A stretch of 64,000 bases of DNA from an uncultured Acidobacteriota bacterium (GCA_903845115.1 CAIMWE010000050.1:1-64000), one strand, 5' to 3'; counted from the stretch's first letter, positions 41,952-50,948 are shown. Numbers and translations: made by a program. The notes: a model not told the origin generated them from the sequence alone.

Positions 41952-43421
41952 CTAGAAGCAGAGCTTCCCGGGGTTGAGAACGTTCTTCGGGTCGACGATT
42001 CCCTTGGCGAGCCGCAGGAGGTGCCGCGCGTCGGCGTCCCGCGCGTAGACCATGTCGGCCCAGTCGCCGTAGGGGCGCGAGAAGTAGGCCCCGCCCTGGA
42101 TCGCGTCCTGGCTGGCCCCGGCGATGACCGCCTTCATCCGCGACGCCTGCTTCCGGTTCGCCGGGTCGTAGGGGAGGGTCAGCTCCACGTGCTGCACCAC
42201 TCCCTGGTGCTGGGGCTGGACGTAGACGCCGACCTCGGCCGACGGGATCCCGGCCGCCTCGGCCGCCGCCTGGACCGTCGCGACGAGGAAAGACACCTTC
42301 TCGAGGGTCGAAAGGAAGAAGACCTGCTGGGAGGCGCCCCGATACCGGATCTTCCAGTGGGGCTCCCCGGAGCACCCCTCGAAGACGGAGGCCACGTCGG
42401 CCTGTCCGGCTCCGGGCAGCGCCGGGACCCGCTTCAGGCCGCAGGCCTGGACGATCGCGTCGAGATCCTTCCGCTGGACGGCGAGCCGCTCCTCCGGGAA
42501 GAGGGCGGCGCCGGCCAATCCGACGACGACGACCCAGGGGGGAAGCTCCTGCCTCAGGGCCTCCACCTCGGCGGCGTCCTTCCCGACGAGCTGCGCCAGC
42601 TGGGCCGCGTTCAGGACCGCCACCTCGTCGCCCAGGCGCGTCCTGGTCAGCCTCTGCCAGAAGCCGGTCAGCTCCTCGAGGGTCTGGCCCGGGACGAAGG
42701 TGTACTCGTGGACGGTGGGGGCGACGTCGAGCCTCACCGAGGCCCAGATGACGATCCCCATCGAGCCCTGGGCCCCGGTCACGAGCCTCATCAGGTCCGT
42801 GGCGCCGGGCCCCTTCGGGTCGACCTGAGCCCCGCCCCGCTTCCACTGGTCCTCCAGGGACTTCGGACCGTACCCCGCCTCACCGGTGAAGGCGACCTCT
42901 CCCGTCCCCCAGACGACCCCGCAGGTCCGGAGCGGCTCGGGGAGGTTGTAGTTGAGGCGCGGGATGACGGTGGGGGTCCTCTCGAGGAGGCTCGCCACCA
43001 CCGACTTGTTGGCTCGGGGGGCCAGGGGCCGCGCGATTCGCAGGCCCTTCCCGGCGAGCGCGGCGTCGAACTGCGCGTACGTCACGCCCGGCTCGATCAC
43101 GGCCATCCGGTTGCGGGGGTCGATCCTCAGGATGGCGTTCATCCCGGAGAGGTCGACGATCACGGCCTCCGGCGCGCTCGGCACCGTGTCGCCCAGGAAG
43201 TGCGGTCCCCCCGAGCTGACGGGGACCAGCGGGGTCCCGGTCTCGTTCGCCCAGACGACGAGCGCCTGGACCTGGACGGCGTCCTTCGGCCGGACGACGA
43301 ACCAGGGCGAGAGCGGAGCCGCGAGGCTCTGGTCCTTCGACCAGGCTTCGAGCGTGCCGGGATCGTCCAGGACGTTCTCCGCCCCGACGATCTGGATCAG
43401 GCCTTCCTTCTTCGAACCCAT
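41952..43421 (-). CDS. GlcD-like FAD-linked dehydrogenase
   Basis: A 489-residue flavoprotein of the GlcD/lactate-dehydrogenase type. FVVRPKDAVQVQALVVWANE and LVPVSSGGPHFLGD form the start of the FAD-binding domain; ILRIDPRNRMAVIEPGVTY and VTGAQGSMGIVIWASVRL follow. GGGGAGG upstream supports the ATG at 43421. It is the first gene of the operon behind the promoter at 43468-43520. With the CCG protein and second flavoprotein it resembles a GlcDEF-like assembly. Confidence 0.82.
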   Translation of the reverse strand: MGSKKEGLIQIVGAENVLDDPGTLEAWSKDQSLAAPLSPWFVVRPKDAVQVQALVVWANETGTPLVPVSSGGPHFLGDTVPSAPEAVIVDLSGMNAILRIDPRNRMAVIEPGVTYAQFDAALAGKGLRIARPLAPRANKSVVASLLERTPTVIPRLNYNLPEPLRTCGVVWGTGEVAFTGEAGYGPKSLEDQWKRGGAQVDPKGPGATDLMRLVTGAQGSMGIVIWASVRLDVAPTVHEYTFVPGQTLEELTGFWQRLTRTRLGDEVAVLNAAQLAQLVGKDAAEVEALRQELPPWVVVVGLAGAALFPEERLAVQRKDLDAIVQACGLKRVPALPGAGQADVASVFEGCSGEPHWKIRYRGASQQVFFLSTLEKVSFLVATVQAAAEAAGIPSAEVGVYVQPQHQGVVQHVELTLPYDPANRKQASRMKAVIAGASQDAIQGGAYFSRPYGDWADMVYARDADARHLLRLAKGIVDPKNVLNPGKLCF

Positions 43422-43467
43422 CGACGCCTCCCCGGGCGGGCTGCGCGGGCACCGGAGACCGCATCTC

Positions 43468-43520
43468 GATACAGCCGCACCGTGTTTCGATACACTAGAA
43501 CCGCCTCATGGAGTTGTCAA
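43468..43520 (-). promoter_or_regulatory. promoter with downstream operator, flavoprotein operon
   Basis: On the minus strand TTGACA (plus 43515-43520), 17 bases, then TAGTGT (plus 43492-43497). Immediately downstream is an operator whose plus-strand half-sites GATACA occur at 43468-43473 and 43489-43494, exactly 21 bases apart, with GCCGCA following the first. The same layout occurs at 44995-45047. An operator over the -10 and start site implies repression. Confidence 0.7.
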
Positions 43521-43665
43521 GCGACGTGTGAGGCCCGTCGAGCCTCGCGGGGAGCCGACGCCGGGCCCGAAAGGAGAAGGCCCCGTGGAGCCGGAGGAGG
43601 ACGCCGTCGTCTCCCCCCGGTCCCCCGGGGCCCGCCGTCGAGACTTGCCTCTCGCGCTCGGCCTT

Positions 43666-44922
43666 CTATTTCTTCCCCGTTTCCTCGGCGATGATCTCGT
43701 CCAGGAACGACTTCGGGAGAGCGTTCTTCATCAGCAGTGCGGCCTGCTTGATCCGCTCGGTGATCCGCTCGATGGTCTCCTGATCGGCCTCGATCCCGCG
43801 CTGCTCGAGGAACCGCTTGGTCGAGTGGTGGCCCGTGCCGCGTCCGGCGACGATCACGATCTCCTCCCGCCCGGTGATGCTCGGCTTGTAGGGATGCATG
43901 CCGTAGCGGCCGACCTCCGTCTGGGCGAGGCTCTCGATGACGTGGACGATGATCCCGGATTCCACCTCGAAGATCCCCGCGCCGCCGACCGCCTTGTTGC
44001 GGGCGCGCTCCACCTTCGAGATCTCGGCCACGATCTCGGAGACGTTGGCCAGCTTCGACAGGTCGACTCCGCAGTCGATGCCGAACAGGTGCTGCAGGGC
44101 GAGAGCGACCTCCTCGGTCGCCACGTTGCCCGTCCGCTCCCCGATGCCGTTCACCGAGGTGTGGACCATGTCGGCGCCCGCCGAGACCGCCATGACGGAG
44201 TTGCCCGTCGCGAGGCCGAAGTCGTTGTGGATGTGCAGCCCGATCGGCTTGCCGGTCCACTGGCGCATCTTGCGGATGAACTTGAACATGGCGAGCGGGT
44301 GGGCCATGCCGAAGGTGTCGGCAACGGTGATCCGGTCGACGGGCACCTTCTCGGCGAACTTGGTGAAGAAGCGCTCGGGGTACTCGACCGGGACCCGGAA
44401 GGCGTCCCAACCCATGAACTCGACGTACCGGCCCTGTTTCTTGAACTCCTTCGCGTATTCGGCGACCTCGTCGATGAGGCCGTCCGGGGTCTTCTTGTAG
44501 ACGTCGCGGAGGAGGTAGGGGTTGATGGCGATCTCGAGGAGGACGCCGTCGGGCTTCAGGTCGAGACAGGCCTGGACGTCGCCTTCCTTGACGCGGCACA
44601 GCGGCACGATCCTCGACTTCAACCCCATCCCCATCAGCTGCTGGATGACCTCGCGGTCTTCCGGCGTCGCGGGGAGGCCCGGCTCGATGGAGTGAACGCC
44701 GAGCTTGTCCAGCTCCGTGGCGATGAGGATCTTCTCGCCCGGCGTGAACGCGATGCGCGGGGCCTGCTCGCCGTCGCGGAGCGTCACGTCGTGGATGAGC
44801 ACCTTCGCGGGCGGAGTCACCTCGCTCTGCACGTCGGGAGCGTAGTAGTAGGGCGAGACCCACTTGTCCTTCGTGAAGTAGGGAGCCTCGAGGTTGACGC
44901 CGAATGCCGGGTTCTTGATCAT
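43666..44922 (-). CDS. DRE-TIM metallolyase family (HMG-CoA lyase / isopropylmalate synthase-like)
   Basis: A 418-residue TIM-barrel enzyme of the PF00682 family. VLIHDVTLRDGEQAPRIAFT is the active-site DRE motif, GLHIHNDFGLATGN the metal-binding HxH region, and GIGERTGNVATEEVALAL the C-terminal barrel block. Homologues make or cleave C-C bonds using acetyl-CoA or an acyl-CoA. The enzyme has no long LeuA-type regulatory domain, ending after about 50 residues of helical tail. GGAGG upstream of ATG 44922. Controlled by its own copy of the shared promoter, it probably works with the flavoprotein operon. Confidence 0.82.
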   Translation of the reverse strand: MIKNPAFGVNLEAPYFTKDKWVSPYYYAPDVQSEVTPPAKVLIHDVTLRDGEQAPRIAFTPGEKILIATELDKLGVHSIEPGLPATPEDREVIQQLMGMGLKSRIVPLCRVKEGDVQACLDLKPDGVLLEIAINPYLLRDVYKKTPDGLIDEVAEYAKEFKKQGRYVEFMGWDAFRVPVEYPERFFTKFAEKVPVDRITVADTFGMAHPLAMFKFIRKMRQWTGKPIGLHIHNDFGLATGNSVMAVSAGADMVHTSVNGIGERTGNVATEEVALALQHLFGIDCGVDLSKLANVSEIVAEISKVERARNKAVGGAGIFEVESGIIVHVIESLAQTEVGRYGMHPYKPSITGREEIVIVAGRGTGHHSTKRFLEQRGIEADQETIERITERIKQAALLMKNALPKSFLDEIIAEETGKK

Positions 44923-44994
44923 CGTGATCCTCCGTTCCCTGGAATCTGCGGACGAGTCCGGGCGAGTCCGTTCATGCGATGGTGACCGCGAAGT

Positions 44995-45047
44995 GATACA
45001 GCCGCATCATTATCTGGTACACTATGCGCCCCCCGGAAGGGTGTCAA
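44995..45047. promoter_or_regulatory. divergent promoter-operator between DRE-TIM gene and transhydroxylase genes
   Basis: Minus strand: TTGACA (plus 45042-45047), 17 bases, TAGTGT (plus 45019-45024). The operator half-sites GATACA (44995-45000) and GGTACA (45016-45021) are 21 bases apart as in the copy at 43468. On the plus strand GATACA-17-TACACT (45018-45023) could be a weak promoter for the transhydroxylase, so one protein could control both directions. Confidence 0.65.
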
Positions 45048-45082
45048 GGGACGAAATCGACGGGGGATTCGGGAGGGGTCCC

Positions 45083-48052
45083 ATGACCTTCGACAGCACG
45101 AAGCTCTCCGTCCTGCTCTACGGGCTGGAGAAGCTCCTGCGGCTCACGGCGCGCCGCCACCCGGCGTTCGCCGCGCGGCTGAAGCAGAAGGACCTCGTCG
45201 TCCAGATCCGCCTCCGTGACGGGACGCAGGGACGGACGTTCGTCTTCCAGGGAGGCGCGGTGACCTCCCGCGCCGGGCTCCACGGCGAGCCCCGGGTCAC
45301 CCTCTCCTTCGAGACGGCGGCCATCGCCACGAGGCTCCTCCGCCCACGCCGGACTCAGCTCGACCTGGTCAGCGCCGCGAAGACCTTCCAGGTGGAGACG
45401 ATCGGCGCCGACGAGGAGGTCGTCTGGCTCTCCGAGACCCTCAACATGCTCGCCACCGTCGGGGCCGAGTACGGCATCGAGGTCGGCGGAGGCGTCCGCC
45501 GCTTCACCAGCAACACGAACGGCGGCGTCGTCTTCGTCCACGTGAAGGACGGGAAGATCCTCCGGATCACGCCGATCGAGCTGGAAGATGGAGACGCCCC
45601 CACCTGGAGCGTCGAGGCCAGAGGGAAAACCTTCACCCCCCCGAGGAAGTCGACGGTCAACGCCCACACCCTCGCCTGGAAGTCGCTCGTCTACTCTCCG
45701 GACCGGCTCCTCTACCCGATGAAGCGGGTCGACTTCGACCCCGACGGCGAGCGGAACCCGCAGAACCGGGGGACCTCCGGCTACGTGCGGATCGGCTGGG
45801 ACGAGGCGCTCGACCTGGTCGCGAAGGAGATCCAGCGCGTCAAGCGCCAGTACGGTCCCGGCGCCATCCTGAACGGGAGCGGGTCGCACCACACCTGGGG
45901 AGCCCTCGGCTACTGGCTGTCGGCGCGGCTCCGCTTCTTCAACAACGTCGGCTGGACGCCGGTGGCCCACAACCCCGACAGCTGGGAGGGGTGGTACTGG
46001 GGCGCCGCGCACCACTGGGGGCAGAGCGCCCGCAACGGCGGCGGCGAGACCTACAACACCGTCGAGGACCTCCTCCAGAACTGCGAGATGGTGGTCTTCT
46101 GGTCGAGCGACCCGGAGGCCACCAGCGGCGTCTACGGAGCGCACGACGGCACGGTCCGCCGCCAGTGGCTGAAGGAGCTGGGGATCCCGCTGGTCCACAT
46201 CGATCCGTACTTCAACCACACGGCCGCCCTCTTCGGCGGCAAGTGGATCGCCCCGCGCCCCGGAACCGACAGCGCGATGGTCCTCGCGATCGCCCACGTC
46301 TGGATGACGGAGGGGCTCTACGACAAGGCCTACGTCGCCGAGCGGACCGTCGGCTTCGAGAAGTGGCAGGAGTACGTCCTCGGCCGGGAGGACGGTGTGC
46401 CGAAGACCCCTGAGTGGCAGGAGGCGGAGACCGGGGTCCCGGCGAAGGACCTCCGAGCCCTCGCCCGGGAGTGGGGAACGAAGAAGACCTACCTCGCCGC
46501 CGGCGGGATCATCGGCTTCGGCGGCGCCTGCCGGACCGCCAACGGCATCGACTGGGCGCGCGGCATGGTCTGCCTGATGGGGATGCAGGGGCTCGGGAAG
46601 CCCGGCGTCAACATGGGGTGCCTCCAGCAGGGGACCCCCGTCGACACCCGCTTCTTCTTCCCCGGCTACTCCGAGGGGGGAATGTCCGGCGACCTGGCCG
46701 GGACGGCGGCGGCGGTCAACGTCTACCCCCGGATGCCGATGGCCCCCTCGATGAACTCCGTCCAGCAGATGATCCCCCGACTGAAGATCCCCGAGGCGGT
46801 GGTGGACGGGGAGTGCGAGGGCTACCCGACCGACCCGAGGACGATCGAGGGGCAGTTCTTCCGCTTCCAATACCCGTCTCCCGGCCACTCCCGGGTGAAG
46901 CTCTACTACAAGTACGGCGGATCGCACTTCGGGACGATGACCGAGACCGACCGCTTCGCCCGGATGTACCGGACCGACGCCCTCGAGTTCGTCGTCAACC
47001 AGTCGATCTGGTTCGAGGGGGAGGCGAAGTTCGCCGACGTGATCCTCCCCGCCTGCACCAACTTCGAGCGGTGGGACATCAGCGAGCTGGCGAACTGCGG
47101 CGGGTACATCCACCACGCCTTCACCCAGATGAACCACCGGATCGCCGTCCTCCAGCACAAGTGCATCGAGCCGCTCGGCGAGTCGAGGTCCGACTTCCAG
47201 ATCTTCCTGGACCTCGCCAAGCGGCTGGGGATCGGCATGGCCTTCTCCGAGGGATCCAGCGAGCTGGACTGGTGCCGGCGCTACTTCGACGCCACCGACC
47301 TCCCGAAGGCGATCTCGTGGGAGGAGTTCGCGAAGAAGGGCTACTACGTCATCCCTCCCCTCCCCGCGAACCGGCGCGACCCGGTCTCCTACCGCTGGTT
47401 CGCCGAGGGGCGCCCGAAGGACACGCCGGAGCTGACGCCCCTGCCGGGCGACTACACGCACGGCTTCCGGAACGGCCTCCAGACCCAGAGCGGGAAGATC
47501 GAGTTCGAGTCGTCCAGCCTGAAGCGGTTCGATCCCGACGACCCAGAGCGGCCGCCCATCCTCAAGTACGTCCCGTCCTGGGAAGGGCCGCACTCGACGG
47601 AACTCTTCGCGAAGTACCCGCTCCAGCTCGTCTCGCCCCACCCTCGATTCACCTTCCACACGCAGAGCGACGGGAAGGACTCCTTCGTCAACGACATCAA
47701 GGACCACCGGATCCCCGTGGAGGGCCGCGACTACTGGATCGTCCGGCTGAACCCCGGCGACGCGAAGGCCCGGGGCGTGGCCGACGGCTCCCTCGTGAAG
47801 GTCTTCAACGACCGCGGTGCGGTCGTCTGCGCGGCGAAGCTGACCGGCCGGGTGGGTCCCGGCATCGTCCACTCCTACGAGTCGTCCGCCGTCTACGAGC
47901 CGAGCGGCGAGCCAGGGCGCTCCCCCGACCTCGGCGGCTGCATCAACGTCCTGACGCCGAAGCGGATGCAGATCCAGAAGTCCCACTCGATCGCGGCCAT
48001 GTCGTGCCTGGTCGAGATCGCCCCCTGGGTCCCCTCGGAGGTGCAACAGTGA
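45083..48052 (+). CDS. pyrogallol-phloroglucinol transhydroxylase-like large subunit with N-terminal SCP2-like domain
   Basis: A 989-residue molybdopterin enzyme of the DMSO-reductase family. Residues about 1-125 form an SCP2-like lipid/sterol-carrier domain (DGTQGRTFVFQGGAVTSRAG), absent from the Pelobacter acidigallici enzyme as I remember it. The remainder follows that enzyme closely. His269 (GSHHTWG) and Asp299-Ser300 (NPDSWEGW) correspond to its His144, Asp174 and molybdenum ligand Ser175, with identical spacing. No N-terminal Fe-S cysteine motif, as expected. It should move a hydroxyl between trihydroxybenzenes; resorcinol hydroxylase (RhL) is a close alternative. ATG 45083 has GGGAGGGG upstream. 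Overlaps the small subunit. Confidence 0.87.
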   Translation: MTFDSTKLSVLLYGLEKLLRLTARRHPAFAARLKQKDLVVQIRLRDGTQGRTFVFQGGAVTSRAGLHGEPRVTLSFETAAIATRLLRPRRTQLDLVSAAKTFQVETIGADEEVVWLSETLNMLATVGAEYGIEVGGGVRRFTSNTNGGVVFVHVKDGKILRITPIELEDGDAPTWSVEARGKTFTPPRKSTVNAHTLAWKSLVYSPDRLLYPMKRVDFDPDGERNPQNRGTSGYVRIGWDEALDLVAKEIQRVKRQYGPGAILNGSGSHHTWGALGYWLSARLRFFNNVGWTPVAHNPDSWEGWYWGAAHHWGQSARNGGGETYNTVEDLLQNCEMVVFWSSDPEATSGVYGAHDGTVRRQWLKELGIPLVHIDPYFNHTAALFGGKWIAPRPGTDSAMVLAIAHVWMTEGLYDKAYVAERTVGFEKWQEYVLGREDGVPKTPEWQEAETGVPAKDLRALAREWGTKKTYLAAGGIIGFGGACRTANGIDWARGMVCLMGMQGLGKPGVNMGCLQQGTPVDTRFFFPGYSEGGMSGDLAGTAAAVNVYPRMPMAPSMNSVQQMIPRLKIPEAVVDGECEGYPTDPRTIEGQFFRFQYPSPGHSRVKLYYKYGGSHFGTMTETDRFARMYRTDALEFVVNQSIWFEGEAKFADVILPACTNFERWDISELANCGGYIHHAFTQMNHRIAVLQHKCIEPLGESRSDFQIFLDLAKRLGIGMAFSEGSSELDWCRRYFDATDLPKAISWEEFAKKGYYVIPPLPANRRDPVSYRWFAEGRPKDTPELTPLPGDYTHGFRNGLQTQSGKIEFESSSLKRFDPDDPERPPILKYVPSWEGPHSTELFAKYPLQLVSPHPRFTFHTQSDGKDSFVNDIKDHRIPVEGRDYWIVRLNPGDAKARGVADGSLVKVFNDRGAVVCAAKLTGRVGPGIVHSYESSAVYEPSGEPGRSPDLGGCINVLTPKRMQIQKSHSIAAMSCLVEIAPWVPSEVQQ

Positions 48053-48906
48053 ATGGGACAGCGAAGGCGTGGCGCTTCGTCATTGACGTCGCGAGGTGCG
48101 AGGACTGCAACAACTGCCTCCTCGCCTGCAAGGACGAGCACGTGGGGAACGACTGGCCGGGGGTAACCGGACCGCAGCCCAGGAGGGGCGCACGCTGGAT
48201 CGACGTCGTCCGGAAGGAGCGGGGTCAGTTCCCGCTCGTCGACGTCGCCTACCGCCCGACCCCGTGCCAGCACTGCACGGACCCGCCGTGCGTGGCGGCC
48301 TCCGGAGGGGCCATCCGCCGCCGCGAGGACGGGATCGTCCTCGTCGACCCCCAGAAGGCGAAAGGGCGCCGGGACCTCGTCGAGAGCTGTCCGTACGGAG
48401 CCCTCGAGTGGAACGAGGAGCTCCAGGTCGCCCAGAAGTGCACCCTCTGCGCCCACCTGCTCGACCAGGGGTGGAAGGAGCCGCGCTGCGTCCAGGCTTG
48501 CCCCACTGGCGCTCTCCGCATCGTCCGGCTCGACGACGGGGAGGCCCAGCGTCTCGGCGCAGCGGAACGGCTCGAGCCGCTCCACCCCGAGCACGGGACG
48601 AGGCCGGCCGCGCTCTACCGGAATCTCGCCCGCTTCGAGGCCTGCTTCGTCGCGGGAAGCGTCGCCGGGCCCGTTGCCGCCTTCCCCTCGGGAGCCGTCG
48701 AGTGCATTGCCGGCGCCACGGTCACGCTTTCCCGGGCCGGGCAGACGCTGGCCACGGCGACGACCGACGCCTTCGGCGACTTCAAGATCGACGGCCTGGC
48801 CGAACGGAGCGGGCGCTACTCCCTCGTCGTCGCCGCCGAGGGGAGGAGCCGAATCCTCGACGTGGAGGTGAAGGAGAGCGTCAGCCTGGGGGTCGTCCTG
48901 GTCTGA
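48049..48906 (+). CDS. transhydroxylase-like Fe-S small subunit
   Basis: A 285-residue partner with three or more [4Fe-4S] motifs: CEDCNNCLLACKDE, CQHCTDPPCVA, CPYGALEW and KCTLCAHLL with CVQACPTG. The last 75 residues form a Cna-B/transthyretin-like beta domain (AGATVTLSRAGQTLATATTD), the same extra domain known from the P. acidigallici small subunit, which supports the transhydroxylase assignment over a generic DMSO-reductase subunit. GTG start overlapping the large-subunit stop. Cytoplasmic: no signal sequence. Confidence 0.87.
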   Translation: MNGTAKAWRFVIDVARCEDCNNCLLACKDEHVGNDWPGVTGPQPRRGARWIDVVRKERGQFPLVDVAYRPTPCQHCTDPPCVAASGGAIRRREDGIVLVDPQKAKGRRDLVESCPYGALEWNEELQVAQKCTLCAHLLDQGWKEPRCVQACPTGALRIVRLDDGEAQRLGAAERLEPLHPEHGTRPAALYRNLARFEACFVAGSVAGPVAAFPSGAVECIAGATVTLSRAGQTLATATTDAFGDFKIDGLAERSGRYSLVVAAEGRSRILDVEVKESVSLGVVLV

Positions 48907-49068
48907 GCTTCGACCCGACATTCAGCCAGAGCATTCCGTCGTCGCGGGGGCCGCGCTTGACCTCGCGGAAGATCGCGAGGAGATGGTCGGGGGCCTCGAC
49001 GGGCGCCCACTCCAGACCAGATCGCCGGTCCCCACGAACGGGTGGAGGTCCCGAGAGTCCAATTTCCC
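48905..49068 (-). pseudogene. remnant of a DNA methyltransferase (N4/N6 type)
   Basis: On the minus strand one frame reads DLHPFVGTGD and, one base out of phase, GLEWAPVEAPDHLLAIFREV then DDGMLWLNVGSKL. This order matches the region around the catalytic and helix blocks of N4-cytosine/N6-adenine DNA methyltransferases (GTGD...GLE...FREVxRxLRDDGxLWLNxGD). Both ends are gone and a frameshift separates the parts. It is a decayed fragment beside the HipBA module. Confidence 0.6.
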
Positions 49069-49188
49069 ATCTGCCCGGCCTAAGGTTGGCCCGCTACAAC
49101 CAATACACCTACTTTGCAGACTATCTTTAGCCCTTCTGTTTGACGTCGTCACGGGAGTGATATAGCCTTCTATTAGGCCAATACCGGC

Positions 49189-49216
49189 TTGACAGGCGTT
49201 TGGAGGCTCATAGTGG
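49189..49216 (+). promoter_or_regulatory. possible hipBA promoter
   Basis: TTGACA at 49189-49194, then 16 bases to TAGTGG at 49211-49216, 18 bases before the hipB-like ATG. Similar to the TTGACA-TAGTGT promoters elsewhere in the window. No classical HipB operator seen. Confidence 0.4.
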
Positions 49217-49233
49217 GCTCAACGTACGAATCC

Positions 49234-49578
49234 ATGAACGACAGCGAGGTCGCACGCGACATCGCCGTTCGGCTCAGGGCCTGGCGAGTCGACCCGCGGG
49301 GTGCGGGTATCTCGCAGGTGGCCCTGGCGCGTTTGAGCGGGGTTGGCGTGACACCCCTCAAGCGCTTCGAGAAGACCGGAGGGACCACCTTGGGCAACCT
49401 GATCGGGATCCTCCGAGGCCTCGGCCTCCTCGATCGCCTGGAGACGCTCGTTCCCGATCCCGCCTCACCGGGCCCTATGGAGTTGCTGGAAGCGGCTCGA
49501 AGAGTGAAACCGCCCCGCACACGGGCTCCGAGGACGCCCTTGCCGGCCAGCAGCACGGAGGGCGTGCGCCGTGGCTGA
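49234..49578 (+). CDS. hipB: HipB-like helix-turn-helix antitoxin
   Basis: A 114-residue protein with an atypical helix-turn-helix (GISQVALARLSGVGVTPLKRF, TLGNLIGILRGLGLLDRLE). LVPDPASPGPMELLEAAR after it is a common HipB-like linker. The Pro/Arg-rich tail overlaps the hipA start. It should bind HipA and repress the operon. ATG 49234; other start codons upstream are less likely. Confidence 0.75.
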   Translation: MNDSEVARDIAVRLRAWRVDPRGAGISQVALARLSGVGVTPLKRFEKTGGTTLGNLIGILRGLGLLDRLETLVPDPASPGPMELLEAARRVKPPRTRAPRTPLPASSTEGVRRG

Positions 49579-50920
49579 GCCGCTGGTCGTCGAGGTCAAG
49601 CTCTGGGGCAGGCGCGTAGGCGCGGTCGCGCCGCTCCAGGGAAGGCCCGGGTACTTCGAATTCCAGTACGCCGAGCATTTCTCCCGGTCCGGGCTCCAGC
49701 CTGCACCGCTCGAAATGCCGCTCGATGCCCGGCGACGGTATTCCTTTCCCGCCCTGGGCCGCGACTCGTACTTTGGTCTGCCGGGAATGCTGTCAGACGC
49801 GCTTCCCGATCGCTTCGGCAACATGTTGATCGACGAGTACATGGCCCGCCAGGGCATCAAACCGCACGAGGTCACCGCCCTCCAGCGCCTTCTCTATCTG
49901 GGACGTCGCGGGATGGGCGCACTCGAGTTCGAGCCCGCCATGCGATCGATCTCATCGGCGGAGGGCGCATCGCCGCTCGCGATGGCCCTTCTGGTCGAGG
50001 ATGCGCGCCGCGCGCTTCGCGGGAACATGCAGAAGCTGCGCCAGGACATCATCGACGTTGGAAGCTCCGCGGGCGGGGCTCGTGCCAAGGCCGTACTGGG
50101 CTGGAACCGTGCCACGAACGAGTTCGTCTCCGGACAATTTGACCCACCACCGGGATTCGAGCATTGGCTCCTGAAGTTCGACGTGGGCGAGAACAAGCAG
50201 CTCGGCACGACGGGCGGCTTCGGCCGGATCGAATACGCGCACTACCTCCTCGCAAGCGAGGCGGGCATCGACATGAGCGAATGCAATCTGCTCGAGGAGA
50301 ATGGTCGCGCGCACTTCATGACGAAGCGCTTCGATCGCGTCGGGAACGACAAGATTCACGCGCAATCCCTGTGTGCCATGGCCCATCTCGACTTCAACAC
50401 GCCATCTGTCCACGGGTACGAGCAGCTCCTGCGCGCCATCCTCAAGCTGGGGCTTGGCGCCGAAGCGATCGAGCAGGCATGGCTTCGCTGTGCCTTCAAC
50501 GTCGCCTTCGTGAACTGCGACGACCACACGAAGAATTTCGGCTTTCTCATGGACTCCGGAGGCCGCTGGCGTCTCGCGCCCGCGTACGACATCTGTTTTT
50601 CGCACAATCCCGGCGCCGGGCGCTGGACGCGCCAGCATCAGATGCTGGTGCGCGGCAAGGCATGGGACATCACCGCGGAGGACCTCATCGAGCTCGGGCG
50701 CGCGTTCGGCGTGAACCAGCCCAGGGTGAAGCTGGACAAGGTGCTATCGGCTCGGGCCGATTGGCCGCGGGTCGCGCGGAAGGCGGGCGTGCCCGCCGCG
50801 CGAATCAAGGCGGTTCAGAGCATGCACCCCAGGCTGGTCGCACGGACTTCGCGCCCACTGGCGAAGCCAACCTCGCCGACCAGGAAAGGGCGAAAGGAGT
50901 CGAAGTTCCTATCGCCTTGA
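49571..50920 (+). CDS. hipA: HipA-like serine/threonine kinase toxin
   Basis: A 449-residue kinase toxin that inactivates glutamyl-tRNA synthetase in E. coli. The N-terminal subdomain has LPDRFGNMLIDEYMARQGI. The ATP-binding region has SSAGGARAKAVLGWN and HWLLKFDV. The catalytic loop is NCDDHTKNFGFLMD (near residue 317), followed by LAPAYDICFS. The C-terminal 40 residues are a basic Lys/Arg/Ser/Thr tail not typical of HipA. GTG start overlapping hipB by eight bases. Confidence 0.87.
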   Translation: MAEPLVVEVKLWGRRVGAVAPLQGRPGYFEFQYAEHFSRSGLQPAPLEMPLDARRRYSFPALGRDSYFGLPGMLSDALPDRFGNMLIDEYMARQGIKPHEVTALQRLLYLGRRGMGALEFEPAMRSISSAEGASPLAMALLVEDARRALRGNMQKLRQDIIDVGSSAGGARAKAVLGWNRATNEFVSGQFDPPPGFEHWLLKFDVGENKQLGTTGGFGRIEYAHYLLASEAGIDMSECNLLEENGRAHFMTKRFDRVGNDKIHAQSLCAMAHLDFNTPSVHGYEQLLRAILKLGLGAEAIEQAWLRCAFNVAFVNCDDHTKNFGFLMDSGGRWRLAPAYDICFSHNPGAGRWTRQHQMLVRGKAWDITAEDLIELGRAFGVNQPRVKLDKVLSARADWPRVARKAGVPAARIKAVQSMHPRLVARTSRPLAKPTSPTRKGRKESKFLSP

Positions 50921-50948
50921 CCGGGCCCTTGGGGTGTAGATTGGTGTC

